Assembly: GCF_030408635.1 (NCBI RefSeq)
Contig: NZ_CP047198.1
Coordinates: forward strand, 1,798,001-1,862,000
Direction: 5' to 3'
Source of the DNA: Corynebacterium coyleae
Lineage (GTDB): Bacteria > Actinomycetota > Actinomycetes > Mycobacteriales > Mycobacteriaceae
DNA length: 64,000 nt
Shown here: piece after piece, positions 17,828 to 26,541 of the stretch
How the letters are laid out: every line of letters begins with the position of its first letter
How positions within the stretch are numbered: the first letter of the stretch is position 1
Notes under the pieces: generated by a model
Databases searched by the model: none
What the model was told of the DNA's origin: nothing
The model's input: the letters and a program-made list of their open reading frames with translations, nothing else
Program-made: the position numbers and the translations under genes

Positions 17828-18709
17828 ATGCTTAGACGAGACCTGTCACGTTTCGAAAACGTTTGCTCGTATCGGAACTTGGGCGACTTTTTTGCGTCTT
17901 CGCCCGATGCCGAGTTCATCACTGTCAAATACGGCGACAGTGAGTTGGATCTTCTTCACATTGATCGCGGGGCAGATACAACAATAGTCTGCTTTCACGC
18001 TGCACTCGCGCATGGGAAAGTATCTTCCTACCCGCTCTTCTCCGCTCTAAACGTTACCTCTGGGTTCAATGTAAATGTCATTTGCATTTCCGATCCCGTC
18101 CTATCAATGGGTCTCAGCCTTGGGTGGTTTGCGGGCACGAGATCACAACCTCTGCAAAGAGATCTGCCAAACGTCATTCGCCACCTTCTCAGTAGCTACG
18201 AAAAGAAGCAGCGCGTAATTTTCTTTGGAGCTTCGGGCGGCGGATTTGCAAGCCTCTTCTACTCTCACGGTTTTCCAGGTTCCATTGCACTGGCCATGAA
18301 TCCACAAACAGACATCGCTGAATACAATCCCGACGTGGTCGCCGACTACGTCGAGACTGCCTGGGGGCAGTCGAGCCTTGAGTCGCTACCTATCGTTACC
18401 GATTTAGGCGAGTTATACCGAGACGGTTTCCCAAACACTGTGTACTTCATGCAAAATGTTTTTGATGGTCATCACCGCGACCGGCACGTCGCCTATTGGA
18501 TGCGGAAGATTCCTGCCGAATCCAACAGGTTGAATCTGCTTATGGACGATTGGGGGCAAGGCCACGTCCCACCACCTATATCTCTAATTGAGTCCACTAT
18601 CGGCGCAATTATCGCAAATGACCACGAGAAACTGGCATCTTTTGGTTTTGTCACCGCACCGGCGGTTGATGAACCAGCGCGACAGTTCCTTTCCCGCCGG
18701 AGTACGTAA
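17828..18709 (+). CDS. Alpha/beta-hydrolase-like protein of the polysaccharide locus
   Basis: 293 residues. A nucleophile-elbow motif VIFFGASGGGFASLFYS (G-x-S-G-G-G) near residue 140 points to an alpha/beta-hydrolase fold, with a late histidine in DDWGQGHVPPP as the possible triad member. Proteins of this kind sit in cell-wall glycopolymer and accessory-Sec (Asp2-like) loci, where an acetyl-transfer or esterase role is considered likely. It is on the plus strand at the far end of the locus, next to IS elements. The only usable start in frame is the ATG at 17828, whose ribosome binding site (GGAGGAGG) is rather distant. Substrate unknown. Confidence 0.65.
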   Translation: MLRRDLSRFENVCSYRNLGDFFASSPDAEFITVKYGDSELDLLHIDRGADTTIVCFHAALAHGKVSSYPLFSALNVTSGFNVNVICISDPVLSMGLSLGWFAGTRSQPLQRDLPNVIRHLLSSYEKKQRVIFFGASGGGFASLFYSHGFPGSIALAMNPQTDIAEYNPDVVADYVETAWGQSSLESLPIVTDLGELYRDGFPNTVYFMQNVFDGHHRDRHVAYWMRKIPAESNRLNLLMDDWGQGHVPPPISLIESTIGAIIANDHEKLASFGFVTAPAVDEPARQFLSRRST

Positions 18710-18714
18710 ATGCC

Positions 18715-19333
18715 ACGGCCGCTTCTTCTCGCAACAACCCCACCGCAGTGGTAGGTGGCCCAACAATCCTGATTACACTCACAGACTTCTCCCCTGGCCA
18801 CTACGACGGCGGGAATGTTATTTGCGACGATAGATATTCCAGTCACTTGTGCGTAGTAAATGCGGCCGAAACCGCATGAGTCGTTATAGCAAGCGATGCT
18901 GTCATTATTCGCCTTGACCTGAAGTATCGCTAAGGCGCCGACAGTTCTGTGATGGCTTTCTTACCGGTGTGCACTAGAGAAGAGCCCCGTGTCGGGATCG
19001 GAAAGGGATCCCGCTTCATAGGTGATATGCGAATTCACCTTCATAACTGACCGCTCGTTAAAGCTAACAAAGTCGCGGATCGGCGGTGAGTAGTAGCCAG
19101 GTGCGTAAAGAGCGATCATTCACTCTGCCTGAGCTGTTAGCAAGTCGCCAGTCTCGAGGCCGAAAAACTCCACTCCAGCTGACCGAACGGCTTCAAAGAC
19201 TTTCGGCCTATCCGCACATACCCCAAGGAATAGTGGGTCTTTCAAGTACGCGCCATTCGTCATGAGGGCATGACAACTAACTATTCTGTCCCGTAACTTC
19301 CTACGAAGTGTAGGCTACCAGCACGCGACGGGT
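18715..19333 (-). pseudogene. Decayed gene beside IS element C
   Basis: One minus-strand frame stays coding-like from the element C boundary to about 18715, broken only by TGA at 19120-19122 and TAA at 18961-18963. Pieces read LHFVGSYGDRIVSCHALMTN, GAYLKDPLFLGVCADRPKVF and, after the stops, YYAQVTGISIVANNIPAVVV. The 5' part is missing: element C lies there and a plus-strand gene begins on its other side. I do not recognise the family. The extent of the 3' end is uncertain because it nears the hydrolase gene. Confidence 0.5.
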
Positions 19334-19489
19334 TGCCGTTTCCGTGTAGTTGGTAGGGGCAATCCGCGTAGTTGGTAGGGGTTTTCCGGATAGGTGGTAG
19401 GGGTCTTCTTTTTCGGTCATTTTTGTAGGTGACGTCGGCGCAATCTGTGCCGGTGTGTCACCACTTTCTGACCGCAAGGAGGGCCTTTT

Positions 19490-21094
19490 ATGGCCAACTT
19501 CAAAGACATCATGGCGATGTGTTTGACCGGAGCGAGTTATGCAGCCATCTCTGCTGCCTTGGAGTGCTCCAACAGGGATATCGCCAAAGTCAAAGCAGTG
19601 ATTGCTGACCACGCAATCACGCAGTCTTCGTTCGCCCAGCTGGATCCAGAGTTCTTCGATACGCACTTTAGCGATCAGCGAACGAGTCGGCGTTTGCGCT
19701 ATGACCGACCTGACTTCGAAAAACTCGCGAAGAAGCTGGCGAACAACAAGCACCTCACGCGCCATAAACTGTGGATGGACTATGTCGCTTCCCCGTGCGC
19801 CGCAGGTGAATCGAAGTACCAGTACTCCCAGTTCTGTGAACACCTGCGTGACTACATCCGGGCTACCGGCATGACCTCGATTATCGAGCATGAACCAGGC
19901 CAAGAGCTCTACGTCGACTGGGCGGGCGACAAAGTCCGCATCATCGACCAAGCCACCGGTGAGGTAGGGATGAAAGCTTGCCTATTTGTGGCTGTCTGTC
20001 CCTACTCTTCTTTGTTATTTGTGGTTGCTACGGCGAATGAGAAGATGGACGCCTGGATTGACTGCCACGTCAAAGCCCTAAACTACCTCGGGAAACGCCC
20101 CGGCATCATCGTTCCTGATAACGCGCCGACTGCAACGTATCGCCCGGCGAAGAACAAACCCGCACGACGCATCCAACAGCGCTATGCGGACTTCGCTGAC
20201 TACTATGACATCTTGCTTGTACCAGCACGTCCGGGAAAACCCCGCGATAAAGCCGCAGTTGAGCGTGCCGTCCAACTTGTCTATACGCGTATCCTTGGCT
20301 ATTTCGATGGGGTTGAGTTCTATAGCCTTGAAGAGCTCAACGAAGCGATCGCTGAGCGCCTCGAAGACATCAACACAACCATGCCCAATGCGCATGGGTT
20401 TACTCGTCGTGAGCTGTTTGACATCGATGAAGCACCCATGATGCGCAACCTTCCTGACACCCCATTTACGGAAGTGTCCTGGCGCAGCGTCAAAGTCGAT
20501 CGCAATTGGCACATCTGTTGTGACTACCAGTACTACTCCGTGCCGTTTCAATACATCGGCAAGACTTTGCGCGCACGACTGACCAACAGCCTGGTCAGCA
20601 TCTTCAACGGCGATAGCCTCGTGGCCGAACACCCGCGTATGCACGGGTTTAAGTACCGCTATTGCACAGACCCTGCGCATACCCCAGACAAAGAGATTAC
20701 TGGGGTCAAACCGCTAACTCGCGATGAGCTCTACGCCAGAGCATCGTCGTTTGGGCCCGCAACCAGCAAGGTCATCGCCATGATCCTTGAGCACAACGCC
20801 CAAGCCCTGCCACGCGGTTTACGCACAGCCCGCAACGTGTTGGTCAAGCTCGGGAACAAGCACAACAAAACCACACTTGAACCAGCATGCCAGCAAATCA
20901 TCGACCACAACCTCGCGCCGAATCTGCAGGTCATCTCCCGCATCCAGGCCGACATCGCCCGCAACGGTAACGCCGAAGCCAACACCCCAACACCACAAAC
21001 AGGCCAGGCTCGGGTAGTCGATATCGCCGCAATGCCAGAAGCAGTGTTCCTGCGCCCTGCAAGCTACTACGACACCCCGAAGCAGGAGGACTAA
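19490..21094 (+). CDS. istA: IS21-family transposase IstA (element C)
   Basis: 534 residues: helix-turn-helix at the N-terminus (GASYAAISAALECSNRDIAK), integrase core with ELYVDWAGDKVRIID, IIVPDNAPTATY and ARPGKPRDKAAVERAVQ, then the C-terminal beta region ICCDYQYYSVPFQYIG. AAGGAGG precedes the ATG. It is the intact homologue of the split istA of element A and was used to rebuild that gene. Confidence 0.94.
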   Translation: MANFKDIMAMCLTGASYAAISAALECSNRDIAKVKAVIADHAITQSSFAQLDPEFFDTHFSDQRTSRRLRYDRPDFEKLAKKLANNKHLTRHKLWMDYVASPCAAGESKYQYSQFCEHLRDYIRATGMTSIIEHEPGQELYVDWAGDKVRIIDQATGEVGMKACLFVAVCPYSSLLFVVATANEKMDAWIDCHVKALNYLGKRPGIIVPDNAPTATYRPAKNKPARRIQQRYADFADYYDILLVPARPGKPRDKAAVERAVQLVYTRILGYFDGVEFYSLEELNEAIAERLEDINTTMPNAHGFTRRELFDIDEAPMMRNLPDTPFTEVSWRSVKVDRNWHICCDYQYYSVPFQYIGKTLRARLTNSLVSIFNGDSLVAEHPRMHGFKYRYCTDPAHTPDKEITGVKPLTRDELYARASSFGPATSKVIAMILEHNAQALPRGLRTARNVLVKLGNKHNKTTLEPACQQIIDHNLAPNLQVISRIQADIARNGNAEANTPTPQTGQARVVDIAAMPEAVFLRPASYYDTPKQED

Positions 21095-21100
21095 CCCATC

Positions 21101-21862
21101 ATGACCACGATCCATCTTGACGATGACATCCGTGCAACGCTGCGCAAGCTGCGGCTTTCAACCTTCGCTGATACCTTCTTCGCACTTGCCAGTGCAGATG
21201 AAGCAAACACCGAGTTGCCTGAAGAGATATTTCTCAAAGCCGTGGAAGAAACCGCCCACAAACGTCGCGCGCAAAACATCACCAAAGCCATCACCCAAGC
21301 GAAGTTCCGGTACCCAGGTGCAACACTTGCCGAGCTGATAAACGTCGAAGAACGCGGCCTGAACCTTCGTCAACTCAAACGCATCGCTGCAACACCCTGG
21401 CGTGAAAACCCCGGAAACGTCCACCTCCTAGCCCCAACAGGGGCAGGCAAGACATACATCGCCTGCGCCATCGGAGTTGCTGCATGCCAGGCTGAATACA
21501 GCGTTGCGTACTACCGGCTCGACCAGCTTGTAGATGAATTAGCGGCCTTCCCGCCGACAGATGAGCGTTACGTAACCAAGATGCGCAGGCTACAAAACAC
21601 TGACGTGCTCATCCTTGATGATTTCCTGACCATTGGAATCAACCAACGCGGGCAAGAAGACCTAACGAAGATCATATTCGACCGCGATGGCAGGCTGCCG
21701 ACGATCATCGTTTCCCAAACCACTGCCGCATACTGGGTACAAAAACTTCCCGACCCAGTCGCAGCTGACTCCCTCGTCAGCAGACTCAACACCGGCCAAC
21801 GCGTCGAACTCGGTGAATACGACATGCGCCACTTCCTAGCCACCCAACTAGAAACCGAGTAA
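21101..21862 (+). CDS. istB: IS21-family helper ATPase IstB (element C)
   Basis: 253 residues, Walker A in LLAPTGAGKTYIACA and Walker B in DVLILDDFLTI. Starts 6 bp after istA, with AGGAGG in the gap region. Closely related to IstB of element A. Confidence 0.93.
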   Translation: MTTIHLDDDIRATLRKLRLSTFADTFFALASADEANTELPEEIFLKAVEETAHKRRAQNITKAITQAKFRYPGATLAELINVEERGLNLRQLKRIAATPWRENPGNVHLLAPTGAGKTYIACAIGVAACQAEYSVAYYRLDQLVDELAAFPPTDERYVTKMRRLQNTDVLILDDFLTIGINQRGQEDLTKIIFDRDGRLPTIIVSQTTAAYWVQKLPDPVAADSLVSRLNTGQRVELGEYDMRHFLATQLETE

Positions 21863-21878
21863 CACACCACCATCAACA

Positions 21879-21918
21879 GGCCCCGCGACGAGCAGCAGCC
21901 CCAACCCGTCGCGGGGCC
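21879..21918 (+). terminator. Hairpin after istB of element C
   Basis: An 11-bp perfect stem GGCCCCGCGAC/GTCGCGGGGCC with an 18-nt loop follows the istB stop by 16 bp. It lacks a strong T-run but may protect the IS end from read-through. Confidence 0.6.
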
Positions 21919-22013
21919 CTACCAACTACCCGGAATCCAGCCCTACCACCGTTTCGGAATACCCCTACCAACTACGCGCACTCAGCACGGGTGGCAAAAG
22001 ATAGACTGCAGGC

Positions 22014-23849
22014 ATGATCTTTTTCGCGCTATTCCCCAAATCATCTGCAGCGAACGACCAGAACAGTCTCACTTCGCTCGCAGAGACGGTTTGTCGGTCC
22101 TTTGCCCCGTTCTTAGGTCCTCGCTATTCGCGGACTGCGATATACGACCACGACATCACGACAACCGGGGGTCTCTTAATTAGATTTGAGCCTTCGGCGC
22201 AGCAAAATCAGCCGTTCCACCGCGTACGAAAAGGGCGGTGGGCAGTCGCGACGAGCCCCAACGTCGTCGACGAGATCCTTACTTGTGTGACCAGCAAGAC
22301 TGGCAGATTGCGTTACGAATCTTCCGTGTGGGGTTCATACGCTACTTTGGTCGGTGATAAGGGAACAGATCGTATCTACGGTTGGGCTACTGTACCGTCC
22401 CTCGAAACCCTCCACTATGGGCAATCCGATCAATTCATTGTTGTATCGAATCGACCTCTTCTCGCAGCGCTGACACTCAATGACGGTTCCCTGCACCGGA
22501 TCCAACTGGATGACAAGTATGCATTAGAGTACCTCAATTTCGGCTACTCGGTTTCAGGGGTTACTCCCTTTCACGGGGTCACTACTTTGCCACCACGCTC
22601 GAGTCTGCAAATTGCCGGAGGGTCCCTCTCTATAGGAGCTGCGCCCGAAGAACCGGAATTGACGATTGAGGAGAGCAAGGACAGATGGTCCGAAGGTGTA
22701 CCTGAGTTAGTCAACGCCTTTAAAGCATCCGTTCAACGGTCCGTTGCTAATCGTTCGACTGATTCGGTTCAGCTACGATTGAGTGGCGGACTTGATAGTC
22801 GCCTAATGCTTGGTCTTTTCAAGGATATCGAAGGAATCGAACTAACTGCGGTTACCCAGGGCAGTAAAGACTCTCAAGAAGTGATGGTTGCGGCCGAACT
22901 CGCAGAGCGGGCCAAAGTCAGTCACTTGGTTGTCGTCCCAAGCCCTATTGATCCCAGTAGTTGGATCAATTCTTTGGCGGGGAGCATCAGAGAATCGCAG
23001 GGAATGATTCCGTCTGAAAGTCTCGTCGCTCCGTACAAGAGCGCCGCGCCATTATCGCCTGGTGAAAATCTGGTAGCAGGACAATGGCCATTATTCAAAG
23101 GCGTTCTAGATAAAGCTGCGAATAACTCTTTGGATCGCGTCCGTGCAACTTTTTCCCGAATAGACGCGCAGCTACTGAACCCCGAGTTAAATGTGTACAC
23201 CCAAGACGTTTTTGGTCAATGGTTAAGCTCCGTTGCTGCGCTATCTAATCTTGAGCTTTTGTACATGCACGGCTACGACCTCCGCTCATCTCGCTATTTG
23301 CAACCACACAGTATCCAAATCGACAGAGAATCGCAGGTGATGTACCCATTCTGCGATAGCGAAGTGGTTGCCGCCGCTAAGTCTTTGCCCACGATTAACC
23401 GCATGCAAAACATTTCCGCTTTTCTTGCTCTTCGAGAGATTTGGGAAGAGTCCCTAAAGGTCCCGCACGCATATGGGAAGGGGTTCCGTTTCGAGGCTAA
23501 TCAACCTCTGAGTGGCGTCTCAGGGCCCGATTATGAGGCTCGATACGGCGCTCCCCGGCCCTATAACGGCCCGGTCTGGAAGCAGAGCGAAAACGGACCG
23601 GACTTTTCGCGCTACTTCACGAATCCGATCGGCGACACCGCAGCTTGGATTGTTCGGCACACCGAGTGGGAGGATGTCAAGGCCCTGCTCTCCGACGAGT
23701 TTTCGCAGTCGATAGAGAGAGTTGCTGGCTCTCCCTCGAACGTGGTCACGGAGCTTTTCCCAGTTCGAGCAGGGCGAAAAATCTTCAACCTGCGTCTTCA
23801 GCGGGTTGCCCTAGTCTTGCTATGGCGTACAAAGAGCTGGCTTGAGTAA
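22014..23849 (+). CDS. Asparagine-synthetase-like protein 1 (no glutaminase Cys)
   Basis: 611 residues. The synthetase (PP-loop ATP pyrophosphatase) domain shows LRLSGGLDSRLMLG with SGGLDS at 257-262. The N-terminal 200 residues resemble a class II glutaminase-like fold but the mature protein starts MIFFALFPK, so the nucleophilic Cys expected at position 2 is absent. It is clearly paralogous to the protein at 26542-28374 (shared GYSxSGxxPFxxVTTLP and AGQWPLFKG/LGQWPLFKG blocks). In other bacteria, AsnB-like enzymes such as WbpS of Pseudomonas O-antigen loci are thought to amidate uronic acids; that is the inferred role here. It is on the plus strand, 26 bp past IS element C, and convergent with the glycosyltransferase gene. 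Confidence 0.8.
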   Translation: MIFFALFPKSSAANDQNSLTSLAETVCRSFAPFLGPRYSRTAIYDHDITTTGGLLIRFEPSAQQNQPFHRVRKGRWAVATSPNVVDEILTCVTSKTGRLRYESSVWGSYATLVGDKGTDRIYGWATVPSLETLHYGQSDQFIVVSNRPLLAALTLNDGSLHRIQLDDKYALEYLNFGYSVSGVTPFHGVTTLPPRSSLQIAGGSLSIGAAPEEPELTIEESKDRWSEGVPELVNAFKASVQRSVANRSTDSVQLRLSGGLDSRLMLGLFKDIEGIELTAVTQGSKDSQEVMVAAELAERAKVSHLVVVPSPIDPSSWINSLAGSIRESQGMIPSESLVAPYKSAAPLSPGENLVAGQWPLFKGVLDKAANNSLDRVRATFSRIDAQLLNPELNVYTQDVFGQWLSSVAALSNLELLYMHGYDLRSSRYLQPHSIQIDRESQVMYPFCDSEVVAAAKSLPTINRMQNISAFLALREIWEESLKVPHAYGKGFRFEANQPLSGVSGPDYEARYGAPRPYNGPVWKQSENGPDFSRYFTNPIGDTAAWIVRHTEWEDVKALLSDEFSQSIERVAGSPSNVVTELFPVRAGRKIFNLRLQRVALVLLWRTKSWLE

Positions 23850-23876
23850 ACTTCTACATTGAGGTATTTGAACGCA

Positions 23877-23902
23877 GGGAGACCGCCATTTGGCGGCCTC
23901 CC
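23877..23902. terminator. Bidirectional terminator between convergent genes
   Basis: A hairpin GGGAGACCGCC/GGCGGCCTCCC (one mismatch) with a 4-nt loop, enclosed by the outer complementary pair ATTGAG/CTCAAT. It lies between the stop of the AsnB-like gene 1 and the stop of the glycosyltransferase at 23920. Confidence 0.75.
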
Positions 23903-23919
23903 CATCTCAATACCCTTCT

Positions 23920-26400
23920 CTATTGCGAAAATGCGCGAGACGTCAGACTCTGCCTAAAATTGAGGTAATCGTCCGGGGCAGGAGTCTCAATTCGACCGGA
24001 CAGAACAAGTCGGAGATTTATGGCCACTAGGTCGTAGGGGGTAGGCACATAAGGTGGAGCAACGTCCAACTTTTCAACTACCTGCGACGAATACTCGGCA
24101 AGCACTGGTATCCGAGCTGCAAATGCACTTTCCGTGAGACTATCCCAAACTCCTCCACTTAAGGAGTCGATAAAGACGGAAACTTCTGCTGGCGTTTTTG
24201 CATCCGAATACTCAACGAAATCAATCATTGGATAGTCCAACTTCAGTTGCTCAAGAACCTCAATTTCAGACGCAGATCGCTCAGCAGGACCGATCATAAC
24301 AACCACGCGCCCCTCGTCGTTTGACTGTTTTATGAGCGGAGTAGCATTCACCTCCCCTGGCAACCAAATAGAACTCGACGAAGCGACGAGGATGCTCGGT
24401 TGATCGGATATCAATGTAGAACACCGTGTCTCGCTAATCTCGATGGCTCGGGTTTTCATCTTCTCGGCACGTGCACTGCTGTTGCTATGCGCCGGGGCCT
24501 GTTCACGAGCGATGGAGTCTGCTTTCAAAATATCGCTCGCCGTGGTCCAGTTATAAAAACCGATACCAGCCTTCTCGAGCTGTCTACTGAGATTCTGCCC
24601 TACTCCCATTGCTTCGACGAACAACGGTTCAAAATCAGTTGCCACAAGAACGTCAGCCATAGACACTAGTTTGCGCCAAGTTTTGAAAGTCTCCTCAGCA
24701 GTACCAATTGCGGGTCCGAGGGTCCACCATTCCCCGTCCTCATCCTGCAGATAGATCTGCGACTTTTTAGCTAGCGCGACTCGCTGGGAACTGGCATGCA
24801 TCGCTAAGAACAAGGGCGCCAGCTTCTTCGATCTCGCACGGGAAAATACCGCACCGGCCTTCACAAGCCCAAAATCCTCACTGCTTTCCGCTTGCTGCTG
24901 ACTCTTTGGTGGCTCATGCGCTACTCGGCTCCACGCCTTCGCGAGAACAACTTCTTGCCTCTCCCACGTGTGCTCGTCGCGGATCTTCGTCACGTTCAAT
25001 TGCAATTGCGGAAGGTCTGCGAGCGCCCTTTTGATGGCCTCAGCCATCGACCGCGGATCATTTGCGTCATGGGTTTCTCCAATTGAGTGTTTGCGGATGA
25101 AAGTCCCCTGCGCTTTAAGATCACTTCCCACAATCGGCAATCCCGCAACAATATATTCGCGAATCTTTGTCGCCAGTGCCTGCTCATGAGCAGGCGTACT
25201 GTACAAGGGGCTCAACCCAATATCCGCCGAAGAAATATAGCTGGTCACATAGCTGGACGGAACGTAGTCAACGATGCGGACCCGGTCAGAGACCTTAAAT
25301 TGAGCAGCCAGATTGAGAATCTGATTTCGCGGCTTGAGATCCTTTGATCCGACAAATGCCAAATGAAGACTTGGAATCTTGGACACCGCTTCCACCGCGT
25401 CGTAGATACCACGTCGTTCGGCCAGTTTGCCCACGTACACGGCCAACGGAGCGCCGTCTGGAATTCGGAGTTCCTCCCTCAACGATTGTCGATCGGGATC
25501 GTGATTCAAAACGTGGGCAGCAAGAGGCGCGTTTTCTACAACGAACGGTTTTGCACTCAAGTGGTGGCGATTTGCCAAAGACTCTGCGAGATCATTCGAA
25601 ACCGTGATTACTGCGTCGGCCTGGTGAATCATTTCCGATTCTAGGTTCAGCCACCCATATCTATGTTGAGCGGGGCCACTAAACCGCTGACCGGGAAGAA
25701 ACTCATGCGCATCATAGATCCAGGGCACCTCAATTCCTTTTTCGCGCATTTCGTCCGAGTACCGAACTGCGGCCGACATTGGATGTCTGTCATGGACATG
25801 AATTATGTCAGGCTCAATCAGACGTAACGCGGAGAGAAAGGCCTCCTCGAATCCAGGAATCTGGGGCCACAGGTTCTTCCACTCACCTGGAATTGCACTC
25901 TTACGCCAACTGCTTGCATTTTTCGCGTTTACTGTTGCACGAAGCATGCGCTGATACTGTTTTCGAATTGGCTGGGTCGCACGGTGAATGCACTGTTCCC
26001 AGTCATGCGTCGGCTGCGACGGGGCCCTAAACCTCTCAGGTGCCAAGAGGTGGGGCAACGCCTTGGCGGATTCCAACTCCGCCGATAATTTGGAGAATTT
26101 CACCTCCCAGCCACGAAGGACATTATTGAATTCCTGTTGCTTTCGATCAATGAAATCTTCCGCAGGCTCAGCCTCGGTATTCAGTGTCCTGCGCCACGCG
26201 GTATATTCAGAGAAATCTGGAACTGGCCTGAAGATCGGTATCGATTGGTATGAACCAAACTGGGGAACGGTTTTATTCTTGATTCCGACCAAATAGACAT
26301 CGTGACCTAAGTTCTTGGCAGAAACGGCTGCTTTTTCGACACGTGAATCACCTTCAACCGCATTCCCAACCAGCATTGCCATTTTCCGTCGTTCGGCCAT
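23920..26400 (-). CDS. Large GT4-type glycosyltransferase with extra C-terminal domain
   Basis: 826 residues. The first half is a GT-B retaining glycosyltransferase: IHVHDRHPMSAAVRYSDEMR, WIYDAHEFLPGQR and AVITVSNDLAESLA in the acceptor domain, then LAVYVGKLAERRGIYDAVEA and the glutamate-rich end of the donor domain (ATKIREYIVAGLPIVGSDL). The last 320 residues look like a second, divergent GT-B-like domain (ILVASSSSIWLPGEVNA, VVVMIGPAERSASE). The ATG at 26400 is preceded by GGAGAG; an in-frame start 24 bp upstream is weaker. Cytoplasmic or membrane-associated role in glycan assembly is inferred; donor unknown. Confidence 0.82.
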   Translation of the reverse strand: MAERRKMAMLVGNAVEGDSRVEKAAVSAKNLGHDVYLVGIKNKTVPQFGSYQSIPIFRPVPDFSEYTAWRRTLNTEAEPAEDFIDRKQQEFNNVLRGWEVKFSKLSAELESAKALPHLLAPERFRAPSQPTHDWEQCIHRATQPIRKQYQRMLRATVNAKNASSWRKSAIPGEWKNLWPQIPGFEEAFLSALRLIEPDIIHVHDRHPMSAAVRYSDEMREKGIEVPWIYDAHEFLPGQRFSGPAQHRYGWLNLESEMIHQADAVITVSNDLAESLANRHHLSAKPFVVENAPLAAHVLNHDPDRQSLREELRIPDGAPLAVYVGKLAERRGIYDAVEAVSKIPSLHLAFVGSKDLKPRNQILNLAAQFKVSDRVRIVDYVPSSYVTSYISSADIGLSPLYSTPAHEQALATKIREYIVAGLPIVGSDLKAQGTFIRKHSIGETHDANDPRSMAEAIKRALADLPQLQLNVTKIRDEHTWERQEVVLAKAWSRVAHEPPKSQQQAESSEDFGLVKAGAVFSRARSKKLAPLFLAMHASSQRVALAKKSQIYLQDEDGEWWTLGPAIGTAEETFKTWRKLVSMADVLVATDFEPLFVEAMGVGQNLSRQLEKAGIGFYNWTTASDILKADSIAREQAPAHSNSSARAEKMKTRAIEISETRCSTLISDQPSILVASSSSIWLPGEVNATPLIKQSNDEGRVVVMIGPAERSASEIEVLEQLKLDYPMIDFVEYSDAKTPAEVSVFIDSLSGGVWDSLTESAFAARIPVLAEYSSQVVEKLDVAPPYVPTPYDLVAINLRLVLSGRIETPAPDDYLNFRQSLTSRAFSQ

Positions 26401-26429
26401 ACTCTCTCCGCACTCTCCAGCCACTCTTA

Positions 26430-26482
26430 CTGCAGACTACTTGCTTCCTGCAAGCTTTTGCTCATGCAAGTATAGTCTGCAG
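26430..26482. repeat. Long inverted repeat between glycosyltransferase and AsnB-like gene 2
   Basis: CTGCAGACTACTTGC (26430-26444) pairs with GCAAG-TA-TAGTCTGCAG (26466-26482), a 15-bp stem with a 2-base bulge and a 21-nt loop. It lies 29 bp upstream of the glycosyltransferase start and 59 bp past the AsnB-like gene. It has no T-run on the minus strand, so it may be an attenuator, an mRNA-processing signal or an operator rather than a simple terminator. Confidence 0.6.
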
Positions 26483-26541
26483 ACGAAACGGTGGAAGATC
26501 TTGCCCTACGGTGGTGGCGAGTGGATCCTTGGATCCTAGCT

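Larger units (their letters stand above)
19334..21987 (+). mobile_element. IS21-family element C, intact
   Basis: 2654 bp with ends TGCCGTTT...CTCAGCA and the 5-bp duplication CGGGT at 19329-19333 and 21988-21992. Three GTAGTTGGTAGGGG-like blocks at each end act as transposase sites. istA and istB are intact on the plus strand and belong to the same subfamily as element A. It lies between the decayed gene and the first asparagine-synthetase-like gene. Confidence 0.93.
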
